DNA of 64,000 nucleotides. It comes from Flavobacteriales bacterium (GTDB taxonomy: Bacteria > Bacteroidota > Bacteroidia > Flavobacteriales_F > PHOS-HE28). Shown in pieces: positions 25,062 to 32,913 of the stretch. Made by a program: the position numbers and the translations under genes. The stretch spans positions 868,001-932,000 of the forward strand of contig JAMLHB010000002.1 of assembly GCA_023957375.1 (NCBI GenBank). The letters run 5' to 3'. Positions within the stretch are counted from its first letter, which is position 1; the number at the start of each line of letters is the position of its first letter. Under the pieces are notes generated by a model. That model was not told the origin of the DNA. It worked only from the letters and a program-made list of their open reading frames with translations, and did not search any database.

Positions 25062-25543
25062 AGCACACCGTGCCCATCCCCTTGCTGGCATGCCTGATCC
25101 TGGGAGGCTGCTCCGCCCATGTCGTTTTCCAAGAGGACGCAGAGGTGCCCGGCGGAAGCTGGAACCGGTCCTGGAAACCGCAATTCGCCTTCGACATCAC
25201 GGATACCTTGGCGCAACGCGACGTGTACATCGACATACGCCACACGGGTGATTATCCGTTCAGCAACCTCTACCTTTTCACCACCATGGCAGGGCCGGAC
25301 GGACAACAGCACACCGATACGGTGGAATGCACCTTGGCAGACCCCTCCGGCCGCTGGTACGGCAAGGGCACCGGGTTCATCTTCAGCGACCGCGTCAAAG
25401 CACACGTGCTGTACCGGATGAACAACCAATTTCCCCGAAGCGGGCGTTATGTGTTCACCTTGGAGCAAGCCATGCGCACCGGGGAGCTGCCCGGCGTGAT
25501 CGACGTGGGGATCAGCGTGGAAGAAGCCCGGATACGCAGGTAA
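25058..25543 (+). CDS. gldH: Gliding motility lipoprotein GldH
   Basis: A 161-aa lipoprotein with the lipobox LILGGCS (Cys18). The conserved domain shows VYIDIRHTGDYPFSNLYLF and the WYGKGTGF segment of GldH. GldH is a lipoprotein required for gliding in Flavobacterium johnsoniae. The start is GTG, overlapping the ricT stop. The gene order ricT-gldH-PBP1A is shared across Flavobacteriia. This agrees with the T9SS cargo proteins in the window, though it does not prove that the organism glides. Confidence 0.92.
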   Translation: MKHTVPIPLLACLILGGCSAHVVFQEDAEVPGGSWNRSWKPQFAFDITDTLAQRDVYIDIRHTGDYPFSNLYLFTTMAGPDGQQHTDTVECTLADPSGRWYGKGTGFIFSDRVKAHVLYRMNNQFPRSGRYVFTLEQAMRTGELPGVIDVGISVEEARIRR

Positions 25544-25553
25544 GCCGTTCACC

Positions 25554-27989
25554 ATGTCAACGTCAAGGAAAGGCAACAAGAAAGGCGGAACCGCACGATG
25601 GGCCGTGCTGTGGTGGGCGGTGACGCTCGGTCCGGTGCTGGGCTTGCTGGCCATGCTTTTGCTGGCCGCATCCAGCAAAAGCCTGCCGGGCACCGGCGAA
25701 CTGCAGAATCCGCGCAGCGACCTGGCCACCGCCGTGCTCTTTAGCGATGGATCGCTCATGGGGCAGTATTACCGGGAGAACCGCATCCCGGTGGATTATA
25801 CCCGGATCAGCCCGCATGTGGTGGAGGCGCTGGTGGCCACCGAGGACGAACGATTCTTCACCCACAGCGGCGTGGACCTTCGCGGCACTGCCCGGGCTGC
25901 CGTGTTCCTGGGCAAACGGGGAGGGGCCAGCACCATCACCCAACAGTTGGCCAAAATGCTCTTCCATGAGGCCAGCCCCAACTTCTTCAGCCGTGTGTTC
26001 CAGAAATTCCAGGAGTGGATCATCTCCGCCAGGTTGGAACGCGAGTACACCAAGGAGGAGATCATTGCCATGTACCTCAACCGCTTCGACTGGATCAACC
26101 AGGCCGTGGGCATCAATTCGGCGGCTAGGGTCTATTTCAACACCACCCCGGATTCACTCCGGGTGGAACAGGCCGCCATGTTGGTGGGCATGTGCAAGAA
26201 TCCCGCCCTCTTCAACCCCTTGCGGCGGCCCGAGGCCACCCAAAAGCGCCGCATGGTGGTGCTCAGCCAGATGGTCAAGCAGGGGGACATCACCCGCCAG
26301 GAATACGACTCGTTGAAGGTGCTGCCCCTCGGCCTGGATTTCCAGCGCGTGGACCATACCGAAGGTCCCGCACCCTACCTGCGCGAGATCCTGAGGGGGG
26401 AACTCCAACGCCTGTTCAACGAAAAGGACACGGCCACGGGAAAGCTCAAGATCGCCAAGCCGGACGGCACGCCGTACGATGTCTACACAGACGGGTTGAA
26501 GGTGTACACCACGGTGGACCGCCGCATGCAGCGCTACGCCGAATGGGCCATGCGTGAGCATTTGGCAACCGAGCTGCAACCGGAATTCTTCAAGGACCTG
26601 GCCAAGAAAAAGAACCGGCCCTTCGACTTCCGCGTCAGTGCCGATGAGGTGCAGGGCATCATGGAAGTGGCCCGCAAACGCAGCGACCGCTACAAAACGC
26701 TCACCGGAAAGCTCTGCCCCAACTGCCAAAGGCCGGCAGCCTACATCGTGAAGGAAAAGCACGAAGGCAGGATGATGTTCCACTGCGATCCGGAAAAGGG
26801 CGGGTGTGACACGTGGTGGCCGGTACTGGATGAACAGGGCATCCGGAAACAATTTGATACGCCTGCCCGCATGACCGTTTTCAGCTGGCACGGAGAGATA
26901 GACACCTTGATGTCGCCCAACGACAGCATCCGGTACTACAAAAGCTTCCTGCAAAGCGGCCTGTTGAGCATGGACCCGCACACCGGCTTCGTGAAAGCCT
27001 GGGTGGGCGGCATCGACTACAAGCACTTCCAGTTCGACCACGTGTCCCAGGCCCGCAGGCAGGTGGGCTCCACCTTCAAGCCGTTCGTGTACGCCACCGC
27101 CATACGCGAAGGCATGAAGCCGTGCATGGAACTGCCCAACCAGAAAACCTGCTTCACCATGCCCGCAGGCCAGCCCGAATGGTGCCCGCAGAACAGCGAC
27201 AACAAATACGGGGGCATGGTTACGCTCAAGTATGCCTTGGCCAACTCCATGAACACCATCACCGCATGGATCATGAAGCAGTACGGACCACAGGCCGTGA
27301 TCACCCTGGCGCAGCACATGGGCGTGAAAAGCCCCATGGACCCGGTACCATCACTGTGCTTGGGCGTGGCCGACCTCACCCTGGAGGAGATGACCGCGGC
27401 CTTCGCCACCTTCGCCAACGAAGGCGTGTACATCAAGCCGGTGGTCATCACGCGCATCGAGGACAAGAACGGCAACGCCCTGCTGGACATGACGCCCCGC
27501 ACGGAGGAGGCCATGGACGCAGGCACCTCATACATCATGCTGGAACTGCTCAAAGGCGTGGTGGACGGAGCGTACAACCCCGCAACCGGGAAAACCGTGG
27601 GTACCGGCATGCGCCTGCGCATGGGGTGGGGCAACCGCGCCAAGTACGGCAACATCAAGTACCCCACGGCCGGCAAGACCGGGACCACACAGAACAACAG
27701 CGACGGCTGGTTCATCGGCATCACACCCGACCTGGTGACCGGCGTGTGGACCGGCGCCGAGGACCGAAGCGTCCGCTTCAGCCGCACGGACCAAGGCCAA
27801 GGTGCCAACATGGCCCTGCCGATCTACGGCTATTACATGAACAAAGTGTACGCGGACAGCACCATTTCCATCAGCACGGGCGACTTTGCCAAGCCCGACG
27901 GCATGGGAGACCTGGACTTGGATTGTTTCGGCCGAAAGAGCCCCGGTGGCGCGGTCCAGGAAAGCCGTGAGGGGCCCGTTTGGGAGTAG
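25554..27989 (+). CDS. Class A penicillin-binding protein (PBP1A) with a four-cysteine insertion
   Basis: An 811-aa bifunctional peptidoglycan synthase with one N-terminal transmembrane segment (about residues 17-42). The glycosyltransferase domain has the catalytic Glu97 in VATEDERFF and GGASTITQQLAKML. The transpeptidase has Ser506 in VGSTFKPF, an ANSMNT SxN motif and the AGKTGTTQNN KTG motif. Between the two domains, residues about 385-430 hold a C388-x2-C391-x19-C411-x6-C418 cluster (LCPNCQRP to GGCDTWW), like a zinc ribbon. I know of no such insertion in well-described flavobacterial PBP1A proteins. It follows gldH by 10 nt and ends 2 nt from the convergent kinase gene. Confidence 0.93.
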   Translation: MSTSRKGNKKGGTARWAVLWWAVTLGPVLGLLAMLLLAASSKSLPGTGELQNPRSDLATAVLFSDGSLMGQYYRENRIPVDYTRISPHVVEALVATEDERFFTHSGVDLRGTARAAVFLGKRGGASTITQQLAKMLFHEASPNFFSRVFQKFQEWIISARLEREYTKEEIIAMYLNRFDWINQAVGINSAARVYFNTTPDSLRVEQAAMLVGMCKNPALFNPLRRPEATQKRRMVVLSQMVKQGDITRQEYDSLKVLPLGLDFQRVDHTEGPAPYLREILRGELQRLFNEKDTATGKLKIAKPDGTPYDVYTDGLKVYTTVDRRMQRYAEWAMREHLATELQPEFFKDLAKKKNRPFDFRVSADEVQGIMEVARKRSDRYKTLTGKLCPNCQRPAAYIVKEKHEGRMMFHCDPEKGGCDTWWPVLDEQGIRKQFDTPARMTVFSWHGEIDTLMSPNDSIRYYKSFLQSGLLSMDPHTGFVKAWVGGIDYKHFQFDHVSQARRQVGSTFKPFVYATAIREGMKPCMELPNQKTCFTMPAGQPEWCPQNSDNKYGGMVTLKYALANSMNTITAWIMKQYGPQAVITLAQHMGVKSPMDPVPSLCLGVADLTLEEMTAAFATFANEGVYIKPVVITRIEDKNGNALLDMTPRTEEAMDAGTSYIMLELLKGVVDGAYNPATGKTVGTGMRLRMGWGNRAKYGNIKYPTAGKTGTTQNNSDGWFIGITPDLVTGVWTGAEDRSVRFSRTDQGQGANMALPIYGYYMNKVYADSTISISTGDFAKPDGMGDLDLDCFGRKSPGGAVQESREGPVWE

Positions 27990-27991
27990 CG

Positions 27992-28879
27992 CTAAACAAA
28001 GCGGCGCAGCACGGCGCCCACGCGGTCAGCGTATGTGCCGCCAAACAGATTGAGGTGCACAAGCAGCGGGTACAGGTTGCACAGGTCCACCCGTTCTTCC
28101 CAGCCCGGTTCAAGCGGCTCTTCCGCATGGTAGGCATCGTAGAAATCACGATCGAAACCGCCAAAGAGCCGCGTCATGGCCAAATCCATTTCGCGGTGGC
28201 CATAGTACACCGCCGGGTCGATCAGCACCGCCTGCCCGTCCGGTGTGGCGAGGTAGTTGTTCTTCCACAGGTCGCCGTGCAACAAGGCTGGCATTTCCAT
28301 CGGGATCAGCCCGGACAATCTTCCATAGAGCCGCTCGAAGCGGATCACATCGCCCGGGTGGATGCGGTTGCTTTCCCGGCCCATCTTCACCATCGGCTCC
28401 AAGCGGCACTGCACCAGGAACTCCACCCAATCCTTGTGCGGCGTATTCACTTGCCGCAGCAATCCGATGTGGTTGTCGTGGTCCAGGCCGAAGGTGCCAT
28501 GGGTATGGCGGTGCAACTGGGCCAAGGCACGGCCGAACCGGGATTGGAAGTCACGGTCCTCTTCCTGCGTGTGGCCGATGTGCTCCATGAGCAGGAAGGT
28601 GGTTCCGTCCAGCTCGCCTTGCGCCAATACCCGGGGAACGCGAAGCGGCCCCGCCCGGCGCAACATCTCCAGGCCTTTCATTTCCGAAACAAAGAGGCTG
28701 GGGAACTGGTCGGCGGTGTTCACCTTCAGAAAGAACGGCCCCGCGCCGGTCTCCAAACGGTACACATCATTGATGCTTCCGCCATACACCGCCACGGCTT
28801 GCCGGATGGTCACGGCCGGTCCGGTCCCGACGGACAGCAGTGTGCCGATGTGATCGGTCAAGGATTGGGGCAAGGACAT
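27992..28879 (-). CDS. Fructosamine kinase-family protein
   Basis: A 295-aa kinase-fold protein of the fructosamine/ketosamine-3-kinase family, which phosphorylates sugars on glycated proteins or amines for repair. The catalytic-loop HGDLWKNNYL and the metal-binding IDPAVYYGHREMDLAMT are diagnostic; FFLKVNTADQFPSLFVSE holds the ATP-binding lysine region. The ATG at 28879 is chosen. The frame runs further upstream, but there it is antisense to the ABC ATPase fragment. Confidence 0.9.
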   Translation of the reverse strand: MSLPQSLTDHIGTLLSVGTGPAVTIRQAVAVYGGSINDVYRLETGAGPFFLKVNTADQFPSLFVSEMKGLEMLRRAGPLRVPRVLAQGELDGTTFLLMEHIGHTQEEDRDFQSRFGRALAQLHRHTHGTFGLDHDNHIGLLRQVNTPHKDWVEFLVQCRLEPMVKMGRESNRIHPGDVIRFERLYGRLSGLIPMEMPALLHGDLWKNNYLATPDGQAVLIDPAVYYGHREMDLAMTRLFGGFDRDFYDAYHAEEPLEPGWEERVDLCNLYPLLVHLNLFGGTYADRVGAVLRRFV

Positions 28880-28924
28880 GCACAAAGGAAACAAGTGATG
28901 GCCGAAGGGCCGCACCATTGAACG

Positions 28925-29176
28925 ACCAACCGGGTGAGCGGCGGCCAAAAGCAGCGCGTGGCCATTGCACGGGCCCTGATCAACGACCCCGTGATCATCA
29001 TGGGCGACGAGCCCACCGGCAACGTAGACAGCCACAACACCGAGATCGTCTTCGACATCTTCCGCCGCATCGCCGACGAGCACAAGCGCAGTCTGCTCAT
29101 CGTTACCCACGACCCCGATTTCGCCAAGCGCACCGACCGCATCATCGAAATGGACGACGGGCGAGTAGTGGGGTGA
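28925..29176 (+). pseudogene. ABC transporter ATPase, C-terminal fragment
   Basis: The last about 84 codons of a LolD/MacB-type ABC ATPase: the ABC signature VSGGQKQRVAIARAL, Walker B VIIMGDEPTGNVDS, the H-loop VTHDPDFAKRTD and the C-terminal IIEMDDGRVVG. There is no Walker A. An in-frame stop lies just before the fragment (28919-28921), and the upstream DNA belongs to the kinase gene leader. This is a truncated remnant whose 5' half is missing. A second, diverged copy of its last 40 nt occurs after the AAA ATPase gene at 30387. Confidence 0.85.
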
Positions 29177-29200
29177 AACGGCGGCGTTTTGTCCTTCTTA

Positions 29201-29235
29201 CTTGAAAATTGATACTCACGGTATCAAATTTCAAG
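29201..29235. promoter_or_regulatory. 15-bp inverted-repeat operator upstream of the AAA ATPase
   Basis: CTTGAAAATTGATAC (29201-29215) and GTATCAAATTTCAAG (29221-29235) are inverted copies with one mismatch and a 5-nt spacer. The site is AT-rich in a GC-rich genome and ends 12 nt before the ATG at 29248. Its position suggests an operator for autoregulation or for a host regulator. Confidence 0.6.
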
Positions 29236-29247
29236 TATTATTGTGTG

Positions 29248-30387
29248 ATGATTTTCAGGGGTTCTTATCTTGATATGATTCATAAGGCACTGGATCGCAA
29301 TCCAGTAGCCATGCTTTTAGGCCCGCGTCAAGTGGGCAAGAGCACCTTGGCTCGGGAACTCCTGCCACCCGACTCACCCAACTACTTCGATCTGGACCTT
29401 CCGGCGGTTTCCTTCCTGTTGGAGCAGCCACTCACGGCCTTGCAGCACCTCACGGGCCTGGTGGTGATCGATGAAGCGCAACGCGCCCCGCAGATCTTCC
29501 CCGTACTGCGTGTCTTGGCCGACCGCCCGAACAACCCCGCCAAATTCCTCCTGTTGGGCAGTGCCTCGCCCGAGCTCTCGCGCCAAAGCAATGAGTCGCT
29601 TGCGGGTCGGGTGGAGATGATCGATGTGCAGGGCTTCAGCCTGAACGAAGTGGGCCGCGAAAAGGCTGATCAGCTCTGGTTGCGCGGCGGTTTTCCCCGC
29701 TCATTCACCGCCACCGACGACGAGGCCAGCATGGCGTGGCGGGGCAACTTCACCCGCACCTTTGTTGAACGCGATCTCGGTCTGCTGGGCTTCGGCTTCG
29801 CACCAGCCGCCATGTCGCGGTTCTGGACCCTGTTGGCCCATTTCCACGGGCAGGTGTGGAACGCCTCGGAAGCAGCCGCCGTACTGGGCGTAACGCCGCG
29901 CACGGCCAACCGCTACCTCGATGCCCTTGAGCAGACCTACATGGTGCGCCGCCTGCAACCTTGGCACGCCAACGTGGGCAAGCGCGTTGTGAAAAGCCCC
30001 AAGCTCTACCTGCGCGATACCGGCATCTTGCACTGGCAACTGCGCTTAGGCTCCCTCCGCGACCTGCTCCTGCACCCTAAAATGGGCGCCTCATGGGAAG
30101 GCTTTGCCATGGAACAAGTGCTGGGCGCCTTCCCCGGTGTGGACCCTTACTTCTATGGCATCCACAGCGGCTCCGAACTCGACCTGTTCTTCCTGCACCA
30201 CGGCAAGCGCATTGGCGTGGAGTTCAAGCGCATGGACGCACCCCGCCCCACCCGCAGCATGCACATCGCCCTGGAGGACCTGCAATTGGACCAACTTTGG
30301 GTGGTGTATCCGGGCACACGGCGCTATGCCTTAAGCGACAAGGTGGAATGCGTACCCCTCGGCGAAATAGGCGGCCATCACGCATAG
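29248..30387 (+). CDS. AAA ATPase with DUF4143 domain
   Basis: A 379-aa protein of the AAA_14/DUF4143 group. Walker A is LLGPRQVGKST (about residues 24-34), Walker B is LVVIDEAQRAP and a sensor-like LLLGSASPEL follows. A winged-helix-like region (EAAAVLGVTPRTANRYLDAL) precedes the C-terminal DUF4143 part, where SELDLFF and IGVEFKR form a D...ExK arrangement reminiscent of PD-(D/E)xK nuclease folds. These proteins are patchily distributed and often transferred; their function is not settled. The ATG at 29248 is preferred to the TTG at 29209, which lies inside the operator. The gene is flanked by two ABC-ATPase 3' ends, suggesting insertion. Confidence 0.88.
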   Translation: MIFRGSYLDMIHKALDRNPVAMLLGPRQVGKSTLARELLPPDSPNYFDLDLPAVSFLLEQPLTALQHLTGLVVIDEAQRAPQIFPVLRVLADRPNNPAKFLLLGSASPELSRQSNESLAGRVEMIDVQGFSLNEVGREKADQLWLRGGFPRSFTATDDEASMAWRGNFTRTFVERDLGLLGFGFAPAAMSRFWTLLAHFHGQVWNASEAAAVLGVTPRTANRYLDALEQTYMVRRLQPWHANVGKRVVKSPKLYLRDTGILHWQLRLGSLRDLLLHPKMGASWEGFAMEQVLGAFPGVDPYFYGIHSGSELDLFFLHHGKRIGVEFKRMDAPRPTRSMHIALEDLQLDQLWVVYPGTRRYALSDKVECVPLGEIGGHHA

Positions 30388-30428
30388 ATCGCATCATCGA
30401 AATGGATCATGAGCGGGTGGTCGGGTGG
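30387..30428 (+). pseudogene. Second ABC-ATPase 3'-end remnant
   Basis: GATCGCATCATCGAAATGGA and the next about 20 nt align with 29135-29175, the last codons of the ABC ATPase fragment (about 32 of 41 positions match by eye). It reads DRIIEMDHERVVG and lacks the original stop. It starts at the last base of the AAA ATPase gene, so the ATPase sits between two copies of the same gene end. Confidence 0.6.
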
Positions 30429-30451
30429 TCGGACATGTTTCTTGGTGTCTT

Positions 30452-30541
30452 GAACCACGGATCCACACGCCCCGGTGCCTGCCGGGGCGTGTCCATCTGT
30501 GGTTCGAATACTATTGAGAGCCGCGCCCGCAGGGCGCGTTA
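30452..30541. repeat. Hairpin relic of the family B element
   Basis: Positions 30452-30475 and 30482-30505 form a 24-bp stem with two mismatches and a 6-nt loop (core CACGCCCCGG / CCGGGGCGTG). A second small hairpin, CGCGCCC-GCA-GGGCGCG, follows at about 30523-30539. Both motifs recur inside the family B elements at 32914 and 48434 (AACCACGGATCCACACG, CCCCGGTGCCTGCCGGGG, CGACCGCAGGGC), so this looks like a reduced copy lacking the terminal repeats. Confidence 0.6.
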
Positions 30542-30588
30542 GACCCAATGGCCCCGCATCCGCGTTCATCCCGTCCATCCCCCGCCGG

Positions 30589-30596
30589 TATCTTCG
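30589..30596 (+). promoter_or_regulatory. Candidate -7 box for lysS
   Basis: TATCTTCG, the common variant of the TAnnTTTG box in this window, 16 nt before the lysS ATG. No -33 TTG found. Confidence 0.35.
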
Positions 30597-30612
30597 CGGC
30601 CATTCCCGAAAA

Positions 30613-32127
30613 ATGGCAGAATCATTGACCGAGCAGGAAGTCTTCCGCCGCGAAACCCTGCACAAGCTGCGCGCCATGGGCATCGAGCCCTTCCCCGCCG
30701 CGGAATTTCCCGTCACCGCGCACAGCAAGGACATCCAGTCCGCCTTCCGTGATGAAGAACCGCCGCGCGACGTGGCCATCGCCGGCCGCGTGATGAGCGT
30801 CCGCGTGATGGGCAAGGCCGCCTTCGCCGTGCTGCGCGATGCCTACGGCGACCAGCAGATCTACATCATGCGCGACGACATCGCCCCTGGGGAGGACAAG
30901 GCGATGTACAACGAGTTCTTCAAAAAACTGCTCAACCTCGGCGATTTCATCGGCGTGAAGGGCTTCGTGTTCCGCACCCGCACCGGCGAGATCACCGTGC
31001 ATGTCAAGGAGATCACCTTCCTCAGCAAGGCCCTGCGCCCACTGCCCACGCCCAAGACCGATGAGGACGGCAACGTGCATGATGCCTTCAACGACCCCGA
31101 ACTGCGCTACCGCATGCGCTACGTGGACCTCATCGTGAACCCACAGGTGAAGGAGACCTTCCTGAAGCGCACGCGCATCTTTAACGCCATGCGCGAATGC
31201 TTCCAGCAGGCGGGCTACATCGAGGTGGACACCCCCGTGATGCAGCCCATCCCCGGCGGCGCGGCGGCAAGGCCGTTCATCACCCACCACAACGCGCTGG
31301 ATACCGAGTTCTACCTGCGCATCGCCAACGAGCTCTACCTCAAGCGCCTCATCGTGGGCGGCTTCGACGGCGTGTTCGAGTTCAGCCGCAACTTCCGGAA
31401 CGAGGGCATGGACCGCACCCACAACCCGGAGTTCACCATCATGGAACTCTACGTGGCGTACAAGGACTACCGCTGGATGATGGACTTCATCGAGGGCGTG
31501 TTCCGCACCGTGGCCACCGCCGCCAACGGCACGCCCGTGGCCAAGTTCCAGGGCAAGGACATCGACTTCGCAAAACCCTTCAAGCGCATCACCATGTGCG
31601 GGGCCATCCAGGAGAAGACCGGCGTGGACGTGCTCAACGCGGACGAACGCGCCATCGGCGAACTCTGCAAGCAGCACGGCATTGAAGTCACCGCCAGCAT
31701 GGGCAAGGGCAAGCTGATCGACGAGCTCTTCAGCGCGTTGGTGCAGCCCGAACTGATCCAGCCCACCTTCGTGATGGACTTCCCGTTGGAGATGAGCCCG
31801 CTGTGCAAGAAGCACCGGGACGACGACCGCCTCACCGAGCGCTTCGAACTGTATGTGGCCGGCTTTGAAGTGGGCAACGCTTACAGCGAACTCAACGACC
31901 CCATCGACCAGCGCGAACGCTTCGAGGCCCAGCTGAAGCTGATGGAGCGCGGCGACGACGAAGCCATGTACTTGGACCGCGACTTTTTACGCGCGCTGGA
32001 ATACGGCATGCCGCCCACCAGCGGCATCGGCATCGGCATGGACCGCTTAGTGATGCTGCTCACCGACAACCCCGCCATCCAGGAGGTGCTGCTCTTCCCG
32101 CAAATGCGGCCGGAGAAGTGGGATTGA
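30613..32127 (+). CDS. lysS: Lysyl-tRNA synthetase (class II)
   Basis: A 504-aa class II synthetase charging tRNA-Lys. The N-terminal OB-fold anticodon domain covers about residues 50-150 (VAIAGRVMSVRVMGKAAFAV). Class II motif 1 is around the FQQAGYIEVDTPVMQPIPGG segment, motif 2 is FRNEGMDRTHNPEFTIME and motif 3 is [14 protein letters not shown]. The C-terminus LLFPQMRPEKWD is intact. A partial, degenerate second copy of the 3' end lies at 33884-34135, with two toxin-antitoxin modules between. The chosen ATG gives the usual N-terminus. Confidence 0.96.
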   Translation: MAESLTEQEVFRRETLHKLRAMGIEPFPAAEFPVTAHSKDIQSAFRDEEPPRDVAIAGRVMSVRVMGKAAFAVLRDAYGDQQIYIMRDDIAPGEDKAMYNEFFKKLLNLGDFIGVKGFVFRTRTGEITVHVKEITFLSKALRPLPTPKTDEDGNVHDAFNDPELRYRMRYVDLIVNPQVKETFLKRTRIFNAMRECFQQAGYIEVDTPVMQPIPGGAAARPFITHHNALDTEFYLRIANELYLKRLIVGGFDGVFEFSRNFRNEGMDRTHNPEFTIMELYVAYKDYRWMMDFIEGVFRTVATAANGTPVAKFQGKDIDFAKPFKRITMCGAIQEKTGVDVLNADERAIGELCKQHGIEVTASMGKGKLIDELFSALVQPELIQPTFVMDFPLEMSPLCKKHRDDDRLTERFELYVAGFEVGNAYSELNDPIDQRERFEAQLKLMERGDDEAMYLDRDFLRALEYGMPPTSGIGIGMDRLVMLLTDNPAIQEVLLFPQMRPEKWD

Positions 32128-32161
32128 GGGGCTGACCAACGACGGACCTGGCGGTCGGGCT

Positions 32162-32169
32162 TATCTTTG
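32162..32169 (+). promoter_or_regulatory. Candidate -7 box for toxin-antitoxin module 1
   Basis: TATCTTTG, a TAnnTTTG match, 16 nt before the antitoxin ATG. No clear -33 element. Confidence 0.4.
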
Positions 32170-32185
32170 AACAAAGCTGAAAGCC

Positions 32186-32416
32186 ATGACCACCTTGGAC
32201 TTGCGTACAGAGCTGAAAGGCTTGATCGATCGCATCAGCGACAGGAACATCCTCGAGGCGCTTCGGACCATTGTGCTGCGGCAAGCCGAACAGGATGACC
32301 AAGTAGAGGTAATGCGGCGCATGGCCCTGCAGAGCGAAGAGGCCATTGAACGTGGCGAAGTATATACCCGTGCTGAGGTTGAACAGTACCTGAAGGACCA
32401 ACGGCCCAAGCCATGA
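32186..32416 (+). CDS. Antitoxin-like protein of a ParE/RelE module
   Basis: A 76-aa small acidic protein (MTTLDLRTELKGLIDRISD start) with helices and a C-terminal RGEVYTRAEVEQYLKDQ, a pattern common in Bacteroidota type II antitoxins paired with RelE/ParE toxins. Its stop overlaps the start of the downstream toxin gene (ATGA), the usual antitoxin-first order. Its toxin partner is interrupted by a MITE, so the module is probably inactive as a toxin. Confidence 0.75.
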   Translation: MTTLDLRTELKGLIDRISDRNILEALRTIVLRQAEQDDQVEVMRRMALQSEEAIERGEVYTRAEVEQYLKDQRPKP

Positions 32417-32883
32417 AATTGGTCTACACCAAGCCAGTTCGGAACAGGATCACGGAGATCCGGAACTACTTGGCACCCGGATTATGCAGTAGGATTCGTT
32501 GCGAGGGCCGAAAGCGCAATGGCAGCAAGGGTTTCATTGAGGAGGAATAGCCCAAGCTATTCTGACGAAAGGAAAACCAGCGAAGCGCTTGCTGCCGCAG
32601 CGATTTCGGGCCGTAGTAGAAATCCTACTGCATAATCCGGGTGGCAGGGAACGCATCATTGGAGAAGGCGGACAAGACGATAGCCGAACTCCTGGACAAA
32701 GCGGACAGCTTATTGGAGCATCCATTGCGTGGGATCCCTGAACCGGCACTTGCCAACTTGGGCAAGGAACACCGCAGCTTGATCACCGGCCGGTACAAGA
32801 TCGTCTACTATGTTTCCGGTGACGAAATACGCATCACTGATCTTTTTGGTACCAAACAGCACCTTTCCCGGATGCGCGGGTGA
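32413..32883 (+). pseudogene. ParE/RelE-family toxin interrupted by the 166-bp element
   Basis: The 5' part encodes MKLVYTKPVRNRITEIRNYL and the 3' part continues GNASLEKADKTIAELLDKAD through the ITGRYKIVYYVSGDEIRITD core and the LFGTKQHLSRMRG end. A 166-bp element plus a 5-bp TGGCA copy lies between. Removing 171 bp (57 codons) joins the halves in frame as RNYLAGNASLEK, giving an intact toxin of about 99 aa. As it stands, translation from the ATG stops inside the element (TAG near 32548). Relatives inhibit translation or gyrase. Confidence 0.88.
32476..32641. mobile_element. Family A MITE, copy 1
   Basis: A 166-bp non-coding element beginning CCCGGATTATGCAGTAGG and ending with its exact inverse; the terminal inverted repeat is perfect for 21 bp. 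Inner paired segments are GGCAGCAAG/CTTGCTGCC and GAATAGC/GCTATTC around a CCAA loop, so the whole element folds as one long hairpin. TGGCA flanks both sides (32471-32475, 32642-32646). It has no coding capacity, so movement would need a transposase elsewhere. The second copy is at 48938. Confidence 0.88.
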
Positions 32884-32913
32884 AGTACGGTAGGAACCCT
32901 TGTGGCCGGCATC

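Noticed and set aside
28934..29176. Small functional ABC protein of 80 aa
   Set aside because: It lacks Walker A and starts inside the signature motif; it is a truncated gene end.
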